This document shows, one piece after another, positions 61,948 through 64,000 of a stretch of 64,000 nt of DNA. The notes under the pieces were generated by a model. The model was given only the letters and a program-made list of their open reading frames with translations. It had not been told where the DNA came from and did not search any database. Both the position numbers and the translations under genes were made by a program. This DNA is from Brumimicrobium sp033722555 (GTDB taxonomy: Bacteria; Bacteroidota; Bacteroidia; Flavobacteriales_D; Crocinitomicaceae). Position 1 is the first letter of the stretch. Every line of letters starts with the position of its first letter. The stretch is taken from positions 57,505 to 121,504 of the forward strand of contig JAWVYS010000004.1 in the NCBI GenBank assembly GCA_033722555.1, in the 5' to 3' direction.

Positions 61948-63039
61948 ATGAAATACATTATACTCGCATTACTTGTTATTTTAGGTTCAATTCCGGTTTT
62001 CAGCCAGACGAAGCAAAAGCTGGAAAAAGGTTTATATGCCGAAATCATAACCGACAGAGGAACTATTTTTCTCAAGCTCTATCCTGAACAGGCTCCGTTG
62101 ACCGTAGCGAACTTTGTTGGTCTCGCTGAGGGGAAACTGAAGGTATTTGACACGATAAAACATACTGAACCCTATTATGACAGCGTAAAATTTCACCGTG
62201 TCATATCAGATTTCATGATTCAGGGTGGTGATCCAACAGGAACCGGTTCAGGAGGTCCGGGATATAAGTTTTTCGATGAAGCAGACAACGGTTTAAAACA
62301 TCTGCAAGGTGCTCTTTCCATGGCTAATGCCGGACCGAATACGAACGGAAGCCAGTTTTTTATTACTCATGTAGCGACTCCTCACCTGGATGGAAGGCAT
62401 ACGGTTTTCGGACAGGTCCTTGAAGGCCAGTCGGTTGTTGATGCTATTCAGCAGAACGATTACATGCGAGAAGTGAATATTATTCGGAAAGGATTGAAGT
62501 ATAAATGGTTTTATAATCCTTCAAAAATTTTCAGAGAACAATATGAAATTCTTGAAAAAAAGGAAAAACGTGAGCAGGAAAAAATTGCCAAATTACAAGC
62601 ACAGGAGAAAGTGCGTTTGATTGAGGCTCAGGGCCAAACCAAGGAAAAATATAAAGAATATTTCTACGGCCTAATAAAACAGGATCATCCCCAGGCTGTT
62701 CAAACCGAAAGCGGCCTGGTTTACCTCGTTGAACAGCAAGGAACCGGTGAAAAACCGGAAAAAGGAGACAAGGTTTCTCTACATTACACGGGTACCTTTC
62801 TTTTTGGTGATAAGTTCGACTCCTCATTGGATCGGGGCCAGCCTTTGGAGTTCGATTATCTCGTAATGAATCTCATTCCAGGATTCAATGAGGGTGTGGG
62901 GCTGGCATCTGAAGGAACTAAAATCAAATTGTTTATTCCTTATTATTTGGCTTACGGAGAAAGAGGAAGACGACCTTCCATACCTCCACATGCAGATCTG
63001 ATATTTGACCTTGAAATACTTGAGGTCATTAAAAAATAG
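61948..63039 (+). CDS. exported peptidyl-prolyl isomerase, cyclophilin-FKBP fusion
   Basis: A 363-residue protein joining two prolyl isomerase folds. The signal peptide is MKYIILALLVILGSIPVFSQ. Residues about 28-180 are a cyclophilin domain (FHRVISDFMIQGGDPTGTGSG and NTNGSQFFITHV, which contains the catalytic Arg-Phe-Gln-type core). A charged helical linker follows (about 185-245), then an FKBP domain (about 250-363, with HYTGTFLFGDKFDSS, GFNEGVGLASEGTKIKLFIP and DLIFDLEIL). It probably helps fold periplasmic or outer-membrane proteins. ATG 61948 starts the signal peptide. The DUF5686 gene follows after 4 bp. Confidence 0.92.
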   Translation: MKYIILALLVILGSIPVFSQTKQKLEKGLYAEIITDRGTIFLKLYPEQAPLTVANFVGLAEGKLKVFDTIKHTEPYYDSVKFHRVISDFMIQGGDPTGTGSGGPGYKFFDEADNGLKHLQGALSMANAGPNTNGSQFFITHVATPHLDGRHTVFGQVLEGQSVVDAIQQNDYMREVNIIRKGLKYKWFYNPSKIFREQYEILEKKEKREQEKIAKLQAQEKVRLIEAQGQTKEKYKEYFYGLIKQDHPQAVQTESGLVYLVEQQGTGEKPEKGDKVSLHYTGTFLFGDKFDSSLDRGQPLEFDYLVMNLIPGFNEGVGLASEGTKIKLFIPYYLAYGERGRRPSIPPHADLIFDLEILEVIKK

Positions 63040-63043
63040 CTAA

Positions 63044-64000
63044 ATGAAACTATTATCTCTTCTACTACTGTTTACAGGGATTGCTATTGCTCAGGAGAAA
63101 ATTACTGTTACCGTTCTGGACAGACAGACTGAACAGCCACTTTCGTTTGTTAAAATAGGTAATAAGTCTCAATCTCCGGTTCTTACCGATATTGACGGAA
63201 AAGCGTCTCTGGAAATCCGAGAAACCGAAAGTTATCACTTTTCATTTTACGATTATCAGGACACCACGATAAATGGAAAGGACCTTATTGATACACCAGT
63301 TGTTTTTCTGAACCCCGAAATTCAGGTATTTGATGAAGTTGTAATCCTGCCAGGGGAAAACCCGGCTCATCGCATTATTCAAAACGCCATGGATAGGAGA
63401 AAAGATAATGATCCTTTAAGAAACAACTCGTTTCAATATGAAGCCTTCTCCAGGTTTTATTTAACTGCAGAAGCGGCCCAGGAAATTGATCGTGATACGG
63501 TATTAGATACTAACTTGCTACAAACATTAAAATTCCTGGATCAGCAATATATTTTCCTTACAGAAACGGCCTCTATCAGAACATTTTCACCACCAAGCTA
63601 TGACAAAGAGGAAGTAACCGCATTTAAGGTATCCGGCGTAAATAATCCGATGTTTGCGACTTTGGCTAATCAACTTCAGTCTTTCAGTTTCTACGACAAT
63701 GTTTTTTCCATCTCAGGGACAGAATATATCAATCCGATCGCCCCTGGCAGTCTGCGTCGCTACCTATTTATTCTCGAGGACACGCTGTTTCACGGTAAAG
63801 ATACAACATACACCATCAGTTTTCGACCAAGGAAAGGGAAAAACTTCGAAGGAATGAAAGGCTATCTGTACATCCACACCAATGGCTGGGCGCTTCAGCG
63901 CGTTATTGCATCTCCGTACGAACCATCCTCAATCGGCAATCTAAAAATCATCCAGGAATATAAGTTTACCAACGATAAAAAATGGTTCCCCGCTGAGCTC
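63044..64000 (+). CDS. DUF5686-type protein with carboxypeptidase-regulatory domain (partial)
   Basis: The first 319 residues of an open frame that runs off the window end. The signal peptide is MKLLSLLLLFTGIAIAQ. Residues about 18-100 form a carboxypeptidase-regulatory-like beta domain (EKITVTVLDRQTEQPLSFVKIG). They are followed by DEVVILPGENPAHRIIQNAMDRRKDNDP and FQYEAFSRFYL, the entry to the DUF5686 family, whose members end in an outer-membrane barrel. It lies 4 bp after the isomerase stop, so the two form an operon. The C-terminal barrel lies outside the window. Confidence 0.82.
   Translation, partial: MKLLSLLLLFTGIAIAQEKITVTVLDRQTEQPLSFVKIGNKSQSPVLTDIDGKASLEIRETESYHFSFYDYQDTTINGKDLIDTPVVFLNPEIQVFDEVVILPGENPAHRIIQNAMDRRKDNDPLRNNSFQYEAFSRFYLTAEAAQEIDRDTVLDTNLLQTLKFLDQQYIFLTETASIRTFSPPSYDKEEVTAFKVSGVNNPMFATLANQLQSFSFYDNVFSISGTEYINPIAPGSLRRYLFILEDTLFHGKDTTYTISFRPRKGKNFEGMKGYLYIHTNGWALQRVIASPYEPSSIGNLKIIQEYKFTNDKKWFPAEL

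Overview
The window is a chromosomal segment of a Bacteroidota bacterium, most likely Flavobacteriales. Four lines of evidence support this. Three large secreted proteins end in a type IX secretion (T9SS) type A sorting domain (minus-strand genes ending at 8579 and 38193, plus-strand gene 54200-57262). Several genes are preceded by the Bacteroidota promoter element TAnnTTTG and lack a clear Shine-Dalgarno sequence. Bacteroidota-restricted families are present (DUF5606, DUF6089, DUF5686, SprB repeats, PD40-OmpA proteins). Base composition is AT-rich. No rRNA, tRNA, CRISPR array, phage or complete insertion sequence was recognised.

Layout. 1-650: a small orphan gene bounded by near-identical boundary repeats and an 84-nt attC-like fold-back site, resembling an integron-type gene cassette. 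639-5133: small envelope or hypothetical genes, a DUF695/RraB-like protein, and a Tat-exported flavin amine oxidase translationally coupled to a predicted beta-barrel. 5300-8526: folD, an M3 oligopeptidase and a DUF5606 protein with a Lys/Ala-rich tail. 8579-13965: two divergent secreted subtilases, then a repeat-containing secreted protein. 14125-17098: a soluble FAD oxidoreductase paired with a membrane polyferredoxin, probably an electron-transfer module. 17163-20932: a DPM1-like glycosyltransferase, a cellulose-synthase-like glycosyltransferase and a GT-C membrane enzyme in one run, probably building a lipid- or envelope-linked glycan. 20933-25587: a CBS/nadK/DUF6089 operon divergent from pdxJ and an alpha/beta hydrolase. 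25656-38096: a TPR-PD40-OmpA envelope protein, a MATE/rsmI/LMW-phosphatase operon, a GT4, lpdA, a secreted CUB-like protein pair, and a tight DUF1015/yggS/DUF1684 operon. 38193-48003: a T9SS nuclease-like protein, then an alpha-2-macroglobulin lipoprotein overlapping in function with pbpC. 48004-57262: a rearranged accessory stretch holding a decayed copy of a repeat-rich T9SS protein, a DUF2807 lipoprotein, a PagL-like deacylase, an acetyltransferase remnant, an exported WD40-caspase and the intact repeat protein. 57376-64000: mnmE, an ABC-2 transporter pair, an OmpA lipoprotein, a cyclophilin-FKBP fusion, and a DUF5686 protein cut by the window edge.

The most unusual observations are: (i) the attC-like cassette at the left end; (ii) a MATE gene with no ATG, GTG or TTG start ahead of its conserved N-terminus, lying in the same frame just after the rsmI stop codon; (iii) the exported double-propeller WD40-caspase with an EF-hand-like loop, inside a block flanked by a full and a decayed copy of one gene; (iv) the three-gene glycosyltransferase run and the two-gene redox module. 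All functional assignments come from reading motifs by eye; no database search was run.
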